A DNA stretch of 8,686 nucleotides. Source: a bacterium (lineage in GTDB: Bacteria; Auribacterota; UBA3054; B51-G9). Below the pieces are notes generated by a model that did no database searches, had not been told where the DNA came from, and saw nothing but the letters and a program-made list of their open reading frames with translations. The stretch lies in the NCBI GenBank assembly GCA_029939815.1, contig JAOZSF010000063.1, forward strand, positions 1 to 8,686, read 5' to 3'. This document shows positions 1 through 6,349 of the stretch, piece after piece. The position numbers were made by a program, and so were the translations under genes. The first letter of the stretch is position 1. Each line of letters begins with the position of its first letter.

Positions 1-1286
1 GCTTCTCTGACAATTTTTGTTTTGGCTATCGGCTGATCCTGAATTGTAAAACAGCGCGCGAATGCATCTGTTTCCATATCGCTATGAACAATGAGTTCGG
101 CGAGAATGTCGTCGGAAGATACTTCATCACCGATATGTTTGAGGATTCGTAATCCGATGCTAAAGTCGATTTTGTCGGTGATTTTCATTCTGCCGGCTTT
201 TAGTTCCACCATCAGGCGGCCGAGTCTGTACGAATCAATTCCTGAAATATAACCGCTTTGTGATGCTTTAATTTTGATGCGTTTTTCAGCGAGAGGAAGG
301 GAATCTCGTAAATTTTCTATAACGTCTGTTTTTACTCCCTGGGCATTAATAATTTTCAAGAGCTTTTCGTAAGCAGAACCGTCAGAAAGTTTTGACTCAA
401 GAATTTTTCTCGCGTCATTTTTTTTGTCAGGGAAGGCGGAGATGAGCATTTGTTCCGCGAGCTGCAAAGTAACTTCATAAAATCTGTTTTCAACTTTTTT
501 ACCCTGAAGCATATCAATCGATTCAATTATTTCTACTGAATTACCAACATATTCTCCGAGTGGTTCATTCATATCAGTTAACAGAGCAATAGTTTTGACA
601 CCGAGACCTTCTGATGTTTCAACGAGGCTTTGAGCGAGTTTTCGTGCGGATTCAAGATTTTTCATAAATGCTCCGTTCCCGAATTTAACATCAAGAATAA
701 GCGAATCCAGATCTTCGGTCATTTTTTTACCAATAATACTCGCAGTAATTAGGGGGATGGATTCTACAGTTGCGGTAACATCGCGCAAAGAATAAAGCTT
801 TTTATCGAGGGGAGTTATATCCGCCGTTTGCGCCATGAAAACAGCGTTGTGCTTTTCCATTATTTTTATGTATTCATTTTTCGAAAGCTGAACCGTCATT
901 CCCGGAATCGATTCAAGCTTGTCGAGTGTGCCGCCGGTGTGGCCAAGACCTCTTCCGCTCATCATTGGAACGCAAACATCGAGCGAAGCGAGCAGCGGAA
1001 GCAAAACGATGCTGGTTTTATCACCTACGCCGCCTGTTGAATGCTTATCGACTTTAGGTTTATTTATATGACTTAGATCGAATCTGTCACCGCTGTTAAT
1101 CACAGCTTTTGTCAGACAAACTTTTTCTTCTGTATTCAGTCCGTTTAAATAAGCTGCCATAAGCCATGCGGCGACTTGATAATCAGGGATTTCGTTTTTG
1201 ATGTAAGCGGAAAAGAAATCTTTCATATCATTTTCTGAATGTGTTTTCTTATCACGCTTTTCCATTATAAATTCTACAGGATTCAT
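1..1286 (-). CDS. deoA: Pyrimidine-nucleoside (thymidine) phosphorylase, 3' end cut by window edge
   Basis: Catalyses reversible phosphorolysis of thymidine (and perhaps uridine) to the base plus (deoxy)ribose-1-phosphate, in the cytoplasm. I translated about 428 residues from the ATG at 1286-1284; the family is usually 430-440, so only a few C-terminal residues should be missing. Visible motifs: KHSTGGVGDKT (residues 81-91, phosphate/metal loop) and the family signature SGRGLGHTGGTLDKLE (110-125). H82, R168, S183 and K187 keep exactly the spacing of E. coli thymidine phosphorylase H85, R171, S186 and K190. The C-terminal region (about 340-428) looks like the usual alpha/beta PYNP domain, ending near a GDEVSSDD segment. 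The start fits family N-termini (MNPVEFIMEKRDKK resembling MRMVDIIIKKQNGK). No Shine-Dalgarno sequence is seen; the ATG follows a G-free tandem repeat. It lies 18 bases after deoB and is the last operon gene visible. Whether it prefers thymidine or uridine cannot be told from sequence. Confidence 0.96.
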   Translation of the reverse strand, partial: MNPVEFIMEKRDKKTHSENDMKDFFSAYIKNEIPDYQVAAWLMAAYLNGLNTEEKVCLTKAVINSGDRFDLSHINKPKVDKHSTGGVGDKTSIVLLPLLASLDVCVPMMSGRGLGHTGGTLDKLESIPGMTVQLSKNEYIKIMEKHNAVFMAQTADITPLDKKLYSLRDVTATVESIPLITASIIGKKMTEDLDSLILDVKFGNGAFMKNLESARKLAQSLVETSEGLGVKTIALLTDMNEPLGEYVGNSVEIIESIDMLQGKKVENRFYEVTLQLAEQMLISAFPDKKNDARKILESKLSDGSAYEKLLKIINAQGVKTDVIENLRDSLPLAEKRIKIKASQSGYISGIDSYRLGRLMVELKAGRMKITDKIDFSIGLRILKHIGDEVSSDDILAELIVHSDMETDAFARCFTIQDQPIAKTKIVRE

Positions 1287-1295
1287 GGGAGTTGG

Positions 1296-1319
1296 ATTGA
1301 TGGATTATTGGATTATTGG
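1296..1319 (-). repeat. 8-bp tandem repeat just upstream of deoA, overlapping the deoB stop
   Basis: On the coding (minus) strand there are three 8-base units, CCAATAAT, CCAATAAT, CCATCAAT, followed by CCAACTCCC and the deoA ATG. The coding strand has no G from 1319 to 1287 (33 bases). The repeat supplies the last codons of deoB (ending Ile-Ile-Gln) and its TAA stop. No Shine-Dalgarno sequence sits in this interval, so the repeat occupies the place where a ribosome binding site would be. Confidence 0.85.
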
Positions 1320-2468
1320 CTCTCCATGCGGAGGAAGAGGTGCGTTAAGCGCTTTGCAAGCAGTTGCTCCGATGCATGTGAAACCGTTAATTGTGCCGAG
1401 ATTCTTCCCTTTTAGTGAAGGCGAATAGGCGATGAGCGGCACCATTTCACGCGTGTGGTCTGTTCCTTTGTACGTTGGATCAAGACCGTGATCAGCGGAA
1501 ATCATCAGCAGATCATCGCCTTTCATTTTTTCTAAAAAAGGTTTTAATTGCTCGTCAAACTCATGCAGACAGTTCGCGTAACCCTGCGGATCGCGGCGAT
1601 GTCCGTAGAGCATATCCATTTCAACGAGATTAACGAAAATAAAACCTTCGGAAAAATTATCCAGTTCAGCAGTGAGAATATCCATGCCTTCTTTATTCGA
1701 TTTAGTGCGGGTGGTTTTTGTGATCCCGCTACCGGCGAAAATATCAAAAATTTTACCGATCGCGAAAACAGGATTCCCGGCATCACGAATTATTGTTATC
1801 GCATTAGGCTCCGGCGGCTGTAAGCTGTAATCATGGCGGTTTGCCGTTCGTGTAAAAGTTTTTGCTGATTCACCGATAAACGGCCGCGCGATAACTCTTC
1901 CTACATTCATCGGGTCGAGCATTTTTCGTGTTTTCGCGCAGATTTCGTACAGTCTGTCGAGACCGAAATGTTCTTCGTGAGCGGCGATTTGAAAAACGCT
2001 GTCAGCGGATGTGTAAACTATCGGGAATCCTGTGCGGATGTGTTCTTCGCCAAGCTGCTCAATAATAACAGTTCCGCTTGCCGGTTTATTGTAAAGCCAT
2101 CCGTCAACCCCGACTTCTTTTTGCCATTTTTCCATAAAGTCCGGCGGAAATCCGTTCGGAAAAGTCGGGAACGGTTTTTCAGTTACAATTCCCATCATTT
2201 CCCAATGACCGATTGTCGTATCTTTCCCGTTGCTTAGTTCGATGAGCCGACCGTACGAGCCAATTGGATTTTCGACAGCCGGGCAGCCGACAATTTCATT
2301 TGGTAAAATATTGCCGATACCGAGGGACTGCAGGTTCGGTATTTTCAATCCGCCGACCGCTTTGCTCATATTAACCAAAGTGTTAGTGCCTGTATCGCCG
2401 AATTTATCGGCATCCGGCGCGTTTCCGATTCCGAGCGAGTCAAGGATGATAATAATTACGCGTTTCAT
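1305..2468 (-). CDS. deoB: Phosphopentomutase
   Basis: Interconverts (deoxy)ribose-1-phosphate and the 5-phosphate, linking nucleoside phosphorolysis by the DeoA enzyme to central metabolism; cytoplasmic, two Mn ions. It is a member of the alkaline phosphatase superfamily. At 387 residues it has the usual length (B. cereus enzyme about 394). Aligned by eye to the B. cereus enzyme, the metal ligands are D10, D285, H290, D326, H327 and H338, the phosphorylated threonine is T84 (in GKDTTIGHWE), and D156 lies in YTSADSVFQIAAHEE. Other family blocks are RVIARPF (191-197), FTRTANRHDY (205-214), GHRRDPQGY (289-297) and GTDHTRE (335-341). All catalytic residues are present, so it should be active. 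The start gives the expected MKRVIIIILDSLGIG opening. A 14-bp tandem repeat, not a Shine-Dalgarno site, precedes the ATG. It follows the kinase gene by 40 bases and precedes deoA by 18. Confidence 0.98.
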   Translation of the reverse strand: MKRVIIIILDSLGIGNAPDADKFGDTGTNTLVNMSKAVGGLKIPNLQSLGIGNILPNEIVGCPAVENPIGSYGRLIELSNGKDTTIGHWEMMGIVTEKPFPTFPNGFPPDFMEKWQKEVGVDGWLYNKPASGTVIIEQLGEEHIRTGFPIVYTSADSVFQIAAHEEHFGLDRLYEICAKTRKMLDPMNVGRVIARPFIGESAKTFTRTANRHDYSLQPPEPNAITIIRDAGNPVFAIGKIFDIFAGSGITKTTRTKSNKEGMDILTAELDNFSEGFIFVNLVEMDMLYGHRRDPQGYANCLHEFDEQLKPFLEKMKGDDLLMISADHGLDPTYKGTDHTREMVPLIAYSPSLKGKNLGTINGFTCIGATACKALNAPLPPHGEPIIQ

Positions 2469-2471
2469 TAT

Positions 2472-2504
2472 AATAGTTATTGGTTAATAGTTATTGGTTA
2501 ATAG
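2472..2504 (-). repeat. 14-bp tandem repeat directly upstream of deoB
   Basis: Two perfect 14-bp copies (plus-strand unit AATAGTTATTGGTT at 2472-2485 and 2486-2499) are followed by a third partial copy AATAG. On the coding strand this reads as alternating 7-mers ATTAACC and AATAACT and ends a few bases before the ATG. The coding strand is G-free from 2509 to 2469 (41 bases), so no Shine-Dalgarno site is possible there. The repeat fills nearly the whole gap between the kinase stop codon and deoB. Confidence 0.9.
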
Positions 2505-2508
2505 AAAA

Positions 2509-4224
2509 TCAATCAATTTTTCCCGGGAGATAGTCGCGCAGGATTGATCCGCCGGCAAATTCCCTTAGCAGTGAATTGTCAGGAATAATGTCCAATGGAA
2601 TGTCATCTAATAAATTGAGAAACGCAAGCATTCGCTTGGCGGTAACACTATTCGGACTATTTGGCTTTACCTGTAAAAGTAAGGGCACAACTATTTGCTT
2701 AAGTGCGGCGAGTTCGTAAGTCAGTGCTGAATTAAACATGACGTCAGCGTTTTCCTGATAAGGGAAAATGTTCTTTTTTTCTCCCTGACGGACTTTCTCC
2801 CACATACTCAGAGTTGCTTCCGCATTTGCGCCGCGATGAGCTACATCACGAACGATTCTGCGAACAAGTCGTGTGTCGGTGGTGGAAATTCTGTTGTGAC
2901 GGTCAATATTCAACTGAGTCAGTGCGGAAATATAAATTCTGAAAATTTTATTAGAGGCTATTTTGGGTACGAGATTAGGATTCAAACCGTGAATTCCTTC
3001 CGCGATAATAATCTGATTTTTATCCAATTTTACTGTCGGTCCTTCTTCGCGTGTACCGGTAATAAAATTAAATTCGGGGAGAACAACTTTTTTACCCGCC
3101 ATTAAATTCTTGAGGTTTGAACTGAGAAGCTTTCTGTCCAAAGCTTCAATTGCTTCAAAATCGTAATCGCCGTTTTCGTCTCGCGGTGTAAACTGACGTT
3201 CAACAAAATATCTGTCCATTTCGAGTGTGAATGGTTTTAAACCGTGAGCGAGCAATTGAATGGCGAGCCGTTTAGAAAAAGTAGTTTTACCCGATGAAGA
3301 AGGCCCTGCAATAAATACCAGTTTAACGTCATTGCTTTTTTTAGCGATCTTGCCGGCAATATCTGCAATTTTCTGCTCCTGAAGTGCTTCGCTTACCAAA
3401 ACGATTCCACGGGCTTTACCTTTTTCGATGAGAGAGTTAATTTTGCCGACGTTTTCAACATCCAGCAGTTGTAATAAGTGACCATATTCCTGAAAGACGT
3501 CATCGAGATGTCGTGAAGAATATTTTGGGAGCAATTTATCCGGAGTGGCTCTTCTCGGATATTGAATAACGAATCCGTTTCTTGCTTTTAATAGTTTGAA
3601 TAGTTTCAGATAACCTGTTGAGGGAAGCATATAGCCATAAAAAGCGTCTTTTCGATTGCGGAGATGATACATCATAAAATCCTCTTTTCCGCGTTTGTCA
3701 ACGAGACTGACTTTGTCTTTTTCACCTCTCTCTGCAAAAATAATCCTGGCATCTTCAAGCGGAACCGGCACACGGTTAATTGGATTATCTTCTTTCACAA
3801 TTTCCCGCATTTTTTTTTCAAGTTTTTTTAATTCCGCTGAAGTAAATTGTTCGCGTCCGCGGACTGTGCAAAAGAATCCCCCATACGGCACGGCGTATTC
3901 GATAAAAATTTCTGCTTTCGGAAAAATTTCCTGCGCGGCGGTAACAAGAACAAAAGATAATGTGCGCCGGTAAATTCTTACTCCTTCCGAAGTTGTAAGA
4001 TCAAGAGGATGGATTTTCTCAGCACATCTAGGTTTGTTTGTCAGCTCACGAAGTTTTCCGTTAACGAGAGCGGCGAGATATTTATATTTTTCGCCTGAAT
4101 GAAATCGTATGAACTGTTCTAAAGAGGTTCCTTTTTTTGCCTGAAGGGTTTTTCCATCCGGCATGGTTATTTGGATAAATTTACTTGGTTCGACTTCTTT
4201 AATTATATTTTTTAATTTTTTCAT
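2509..4224 (-). CDS. Nucleoside (uridine-type) kinase with N-terminal TGS and ThrRS-editing-like domains
   Basis: A P-loop kinase of the uridine kinase/phosphoribulokinase family, 571 residues. The N-terminus resembles threonyl-tRNA synthetase: a TGS domain at about 16-82 (IQITMPDGKTLQ...), then a region like the ThrRS second additional (editing) domain at about 86-225. The kinase domain (about 298-500) has Walker A GPSSSGKTT (307-315), a likely catalytic/substrate Asp in LEMDRYF (D337), GDYDFEAIEALD (352-363), the IIAEGIHGLNP block (406-416) and the arginine-rich RLVRRIVRD segment. This whole architecture is known among bacterial kinases annotated as uridine kinase or nucleoside kinase. In this copy all four editing-domain metal/catalytic positions are replaced (see findings), so the domain is probably a binding or regulatory relic. 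The gene starts 3 bases after the add stop codon (TAA-ACT-ATG); only a weak GGAAGA precedes it within add. This spacing implies translational coupling to add. The preferred nucleoside cannot be read from sequence. Confidence 0.9.
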   Translation of the reverse strand: MKKLKNIIKEVEPSKFIQITMPDGKTLQAKKGTSLEQFIRFHSGEKYKYLAALVNGKLRELTNKPRCAEKIHPLDLTTSEGVRIYRRTLSFVLVTAAQEIFPKAEIFIEYAVPYGGFFCTVRGREQFTSAELKKLEKKMREIVKEDNPINRVPVPLEDARIIFAERGEKDKVSLVDKRGKEDFMMYHLRNRKDAFYGYMLPSTGYLKLFKLLKARNGFVIQYPRRATPDKLLPKYSSRHLDDVFQEYGHLLQLLDVENVGKINSLIEKGKARGIVLVSEALQEQKIADIAGKIAKKSNDVKLVFIAGPSSSGKTTFSKRLAIQLLAHGLKPFTLEMDRYFVERQFTPRDENGDYDFEAIEALDRKLLSSNLKNLMAGKKVVLPEFNFITGTREEGPTVKLDKNQIIIAEGIHGLNPNLVPKIASNKIFRIYISALTQLNIDRHNRISTTDTRLVRRIVRDVAHRGANAEATLSMWEKVRQGEKKNIFPYQENADVMFNSALTYELAALKQIVVPLLLQVKPNSPNSVTAKRMLAFLNLLDDIPLDIIPDNSLLREFAGGSILRDYLPGKID

Positions 4225-4227
4225 AGT

Positions 4228-5454
4228 TTAAGATCTTCCGTATTCTTTTTGTAATTTTTCGTAATAATTAATAATTTTTCTTACATAAATTCTTTTTTCT
4301 TTGTATGTTCCCGGGAAAAAACTGCGTTTAAAACCATAAATAATTGAGTTCCGAAGTTCTGTTTCGGTAAAATTAAATGTGTCAACCGCAAGCTCGATTT
4401 CCCGCGTGACATTTGTTTTTGAAACAGTACGGTTGTCCGTGCAAATTGTTGTTGAAAGTCGCGCGGTCTTCATTTTTCTGAATTCGTGATTACATATATC
4501 GCCGATTTCGGGATTTGTCTGTAAATTGCTGGTTAGACAAACTTCTATTGTAATTCTTCGGTCAGCGATAAACTGCGCGAGATTTTCAACATATTTTTCT
4601 TTATCCACAATTGACGGGTCATTAATTTTGTCGTAGGAAAAAAGATAATACCCATGACCTATTCTGTCGGCATGAAGTAAAGTTATTGCCTGAAAAATAC
4701 TTTCCGGACCATAAGCTTCGCCTGCGTGAACAGTTTTCTTAAAAAAGTTGCTGTGAGCAATATCAAATGCTTCTTTGTGATCATCAGGCGGAAATCCTTT
4801 TTCGGCTCCGGCAATATCTAATCCAACAATTGGTAATTCTTGTTCATCACGAATTTTTATCATCGCGCCGATAAGTTCAACCGAGGCGAGACTGAATATT
4901 TTTTTTGCTTTTGAAAATCTGTGAATTTCAAGAAATGTATCGTAAAATTGAGACATACCCGGAAAAAACGCTCTCATTGCGCAAGCGATTATCGCATAAT
5001 TTGCCGGCGGTTCCTCTTCATTCAAAACGGCCGGCAGCTCATTAAATTCCTTTTTAGCTTTTGCGAGACCGTTATTAACAGCCGTTACCACATCTTCAAT
5101 TGATTGATTTTTATTAACGTGAAGCTGCGGCGCGAAACGCACTTCGAAATAACGAACACCTTCATTGAAATTATCCCAGGCGAATTCGTAAGCTATTCGT
5201 TCGATATTTTCGGGATTTTGCATTACGCTTACCGTATAGCCGAATCCCTGAAGATAATCCATTAAATCTTTATACTGATCTTTAAAAACAATCTCGTTCA
5301 GCCCTGATTCAGTGTATGACGGTAGTTTGATATTACCGGCCTGAGCAAGTTCGATTAAAGTTGAGACGCGCAGTGAGCCATCGAGATGAACATGCAAATC
5401 GGTTTTAGGAATGCGTGTTAGAAATTCATGGATGTTATTAGTATTTGTTGACAT
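4228..5454 (-). CDS. add: Adenosine deaminase
   Basis: Hydrolytically deaminates (deoxy)adenosine to (deoxy)inosine using one Zn ion in a TIM barrel of the amidohydrolase superfamily; cytoplasmic. Visible: KTDLHVHLDGS with H21 and H23 (zinc) and D25, HAGE with H243 and catalytic E246, HADRIGHG with H267, EVCLTSN (304-310), and zinc ligand D340 in CTDNRTVS. The spacings H243-E246 and E246-H267 match mouse ADA H214-E217-H238 exactly. The residue after the zinc Asp is N341 rather than the second Asp of the commoner TDD motif. At 408 residues it is longer than E. coli Add (333), mainly from extra sequence around 135-200. It is the first gene of the operon and the only one in the window with a good Shine-Dalgarno site (AAAGGAG, 7 bases before the ATG), which supports this start. 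Substrate could include other amino-purines, but adenosine is the simplest call. Confidence 0.92.
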   Translation of the reverse strand: MSTNTNNIHEFLTRIPKTDLHVHLDGSLRVSTLIELAQAGNIKLPSYTESGLNEIVFKDQYKDLMDYLQGFGYTVSVMQNPENIERIAYEFAWDNFNEGVRYFEVRFAPQLHVNKNQSIEDVVTAVNNGLAKAKKEFNELPAVLNEEEPPANYAIIACAMRAFFPGMSQFYDTFLEIHRFSKAKKIFSLASVELIGAMIKIRDEQELPIVGLDIAGAEKGFPPDDHKEAFDIAHSNFFKKTVHAGEAYGPESIFQAITLLHADRIGHGYYLFSYDKINDPSIVDKEKYVENLAQFIADRRITIEVCLTSNLQTNPEIGDICNHEFRKMKTARLSTTICTDNRTVSKTNVTREIELAVDTFNFTETELRNSIIYGFKRSFFPGTYKEKRIYVRKIINYYEKLQKEYGRS

Positions 5455-5461
5455 AACATAA

Positions 5462-5468
5462 CTCCTTT
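5462..5468 (-). promoter_or_regulatory. Ribosome binding site of add
   Basis: The coding strand reads AAAGGAG, then 7 bases, then the add ATG. It is a near-ideal Shine-Dalgarno site, notable because the other leaders in the nucleoside and tatD-tcdA units have none. Confidence 0.8.
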
Positions 5469-5470
5469 GA

Positions 5471-5491
5471 GGTTAACCATATATGATAACC
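5471..5491. promoter_or_regulatory. Possible operator over the add promoter start region
   Basis: An 8-bp perfect palindrome GGTTAACC (5471-5478) is followed by the palindrome CATATATG (5478-5485) and then TAACC (5487-5491), giving GGTTA and TAACC arms separated by 11 bases. It covers the -10 element and the expected transcription start of the add operon, where a repressor would block initiation. Its role is inferred from position only; no regulator gene is in the window, and AT-rich palindromes can occur by chance. Confidence 0.35.
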
Positions 5492-5511
5492 AAAAAATGG
5501 AAAGATGTCAA
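5483..5511 (-). promoter_or_regulatory. Sigma-70-type promoter of the add-kinase-deoB-deoA operon
   Basis: On the minus strand: -35 TTGACA (5511-5506), a 17-base spacer, and -10 TATCAT (5488-5483). This is a perfect -35 and 5/6 of the -10 consensus. The start would fall near 5476, giving a leader of about 21 bases that contains the Shine-Dalgarno site. No comparable promoter is obvious between the downstream genes, so all four probably share this one. Confidence 0.75.
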
Positions 5512-5516
5512 ACCAA

Positions 5517-5545
5517 TTGCGCAGAAAAGGGAATGTTGCTAAAAT
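5517..5545 (+). promoter_or_regulatory. Probable promoter of tatD-tcdA
   Basis: TTGCGC (5517-5522), a 17-base spacer, and TAAAAT (5540-5545), 34 bases before the tatD ATG. The -35 matches consensus at 4/6 and the -10 at 5/6. It points away from the add promoter, with only 5 bases between the two -35 hexamers. Confidence 0.55.
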
Positions 5546-5560
5546 ATTAATCTGATTTAC

Positions 5561-5574
5561 TGACACCTGACACC
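5561..5574 (+). repeat. 7-bp tandem repeat upstream of tatD
   Basis: Two copies of TGACACC lie five bases (TAAAA) before the tatD ATG, and TGACAC recurs just inside the gene (5584-5589). No Shine-Dalgarno site is present. It resembles the start-proximal repeats of deoA, deoB, tcdA and the 7122 gene in period and position, but unlike them it contains G. Confidence 0.7.
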
Positions 5575-5579
5575 TAAAA

Positions 5580-6332
5580 ATGACTGACACACATACACAT
5601 TTAACTGAAGAACCGTTGATTTCCGCAATTGATGAAGTCATCATTCGCGCGAAAGCAAGCGGTGTAGATAAATTTATTGTTCCCGGGTATAACCCGGATT
5701 CATGGAAAAGGGCAAGAACGCTCTCGGAATTATATAAAGAAATTTATTTTGCAGTCGGGCTCCATCCAATGTTTATTCATGAAGAAAATAAACCGGTTTT
5801 TGAGAAAGAACTGGATGCCGGCGGAATTATCGCGGTAGGGGAGATCGGGCTTGATTATTATAAATCGAAGGCGGATCGGGATGAACAAATCAGCATATTT
5901 GAATACCAAATGCGAATTGCGGAGAAGTATAATCTTCCTGTAATTTTTCATTGCAGAAAAGCTTATGACGATTTGTTGGGAATTTGTAGAAAATTCCCGG
6001 GAGTACCAGGCGTGATGCACAGCTGTTCCTGCAGCAGTGAACAGATAAAACCGTTTCTTGACCTTGATTATTATATAAGTTTTTCAGGAACGATAACGAG
6101 AAAAGGGAGTAGAAAAAATAAGAAACTTGCTGAAACGGTTCCGCTGAATAAAATTATCGTAGAAACAGACAGCCCGTTTATCGGAACTAATAATCATCCG
6201 GTTCCATCGGTTGAACCGGCACACATACCGGAAGTCATTGCTGCAATCGCGAAAATAAAAAATGAGAAAGTCGAAGCAATAGAAAAAATAACAGAAAAAA
6301 ACGCGGAAGAACTGTTTCCACTAATCTACTAA
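5580..6332 (+). CDS. tatD: TatD-family metal-dependent DNase/hydrolase
   Basis: TatD proteins are cytoplasmic TIM-barrel hydrolases with two metal ions; characterised members have 3'-5' exonuclease or other DNase activity. At 250 residues it is of typical length. All expected ligands are seen: H5 and H7 (DTHTH), E88 (VGEIGLDYY), H124 (IFHCRKA), H147 (GVMHSCSCS) and D197 (VETDSPF). The GLHP segment (60-63) is also typical. The protein begins directly with the DTHTH strand, which supports this start. The gene ends inside the tandem repeat that precedes tcdA: its last codons (Pro-Leu-Ile-Tyr-stop) are part of that repeat. It is followed by tcdA after 17 bases, probably as one operon, and is divergent from add, which belongs to the same broad superfamily but has a different function. 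The true substrate in this organism is not determined by sequence. Confidence 0.94.
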   Translation: MTDTHTHLTEEPLISAIDEVIIRAKASGVDKFIVPGYNPDSWKRARTLSELYKEIYFAVGLHPMFIHEENKPVFEKELDAGGIIAVGEIGLDYYKSKADRDEQISIFEYQMRIAEKYNLPVIFHCRKAYDDLLGICRKFPGVPGVMHSCSCSSEQIKPFLDLDYYISFSGTITRKGSRKNKKLAETVPLNKIIVETDSPFIGTNNHPVPSVEPAHIPEVIAAIAKIKNEKVEAIEKITEKNAEELFPLIY

Positions 6333-6344
6333 TCCACTAATCCA
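6321..6344 (+). repeat. 8-bp tandem repeat upstream of tcdA, overlapping the tatD stop
   Basis: Three 8-base units, CTAATCTA, CTAATCCA, CTAATCCA, are followed by TTCCC and the tcdA ATG. The coding strand is G-free from 6315 to 6349 (35 bases). The tatD TAA stop (6330-6332) lies inside the second unit. It closely parallels the deoA leader: same period, AATCCA core, TCCC just before ATG, and overlap with the preceding stop codon. Confidence 0.85.
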
Positions 6345-6349
6345 TTCCC

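Noticed and set aside
1548..2237. Plus-strand open frames within deoB
   Set aside because: They are antisense to deoB, whose catalytic residues are all intact, and give unconvincing protein sequences.
5438..5644. 68-codon minus-strand ORF across the add-tatD promoter gap
   Set aside because: It overlaps the start of tatD antisense, the start of add and both promoters; no family similarity and no initiation signal are seen.
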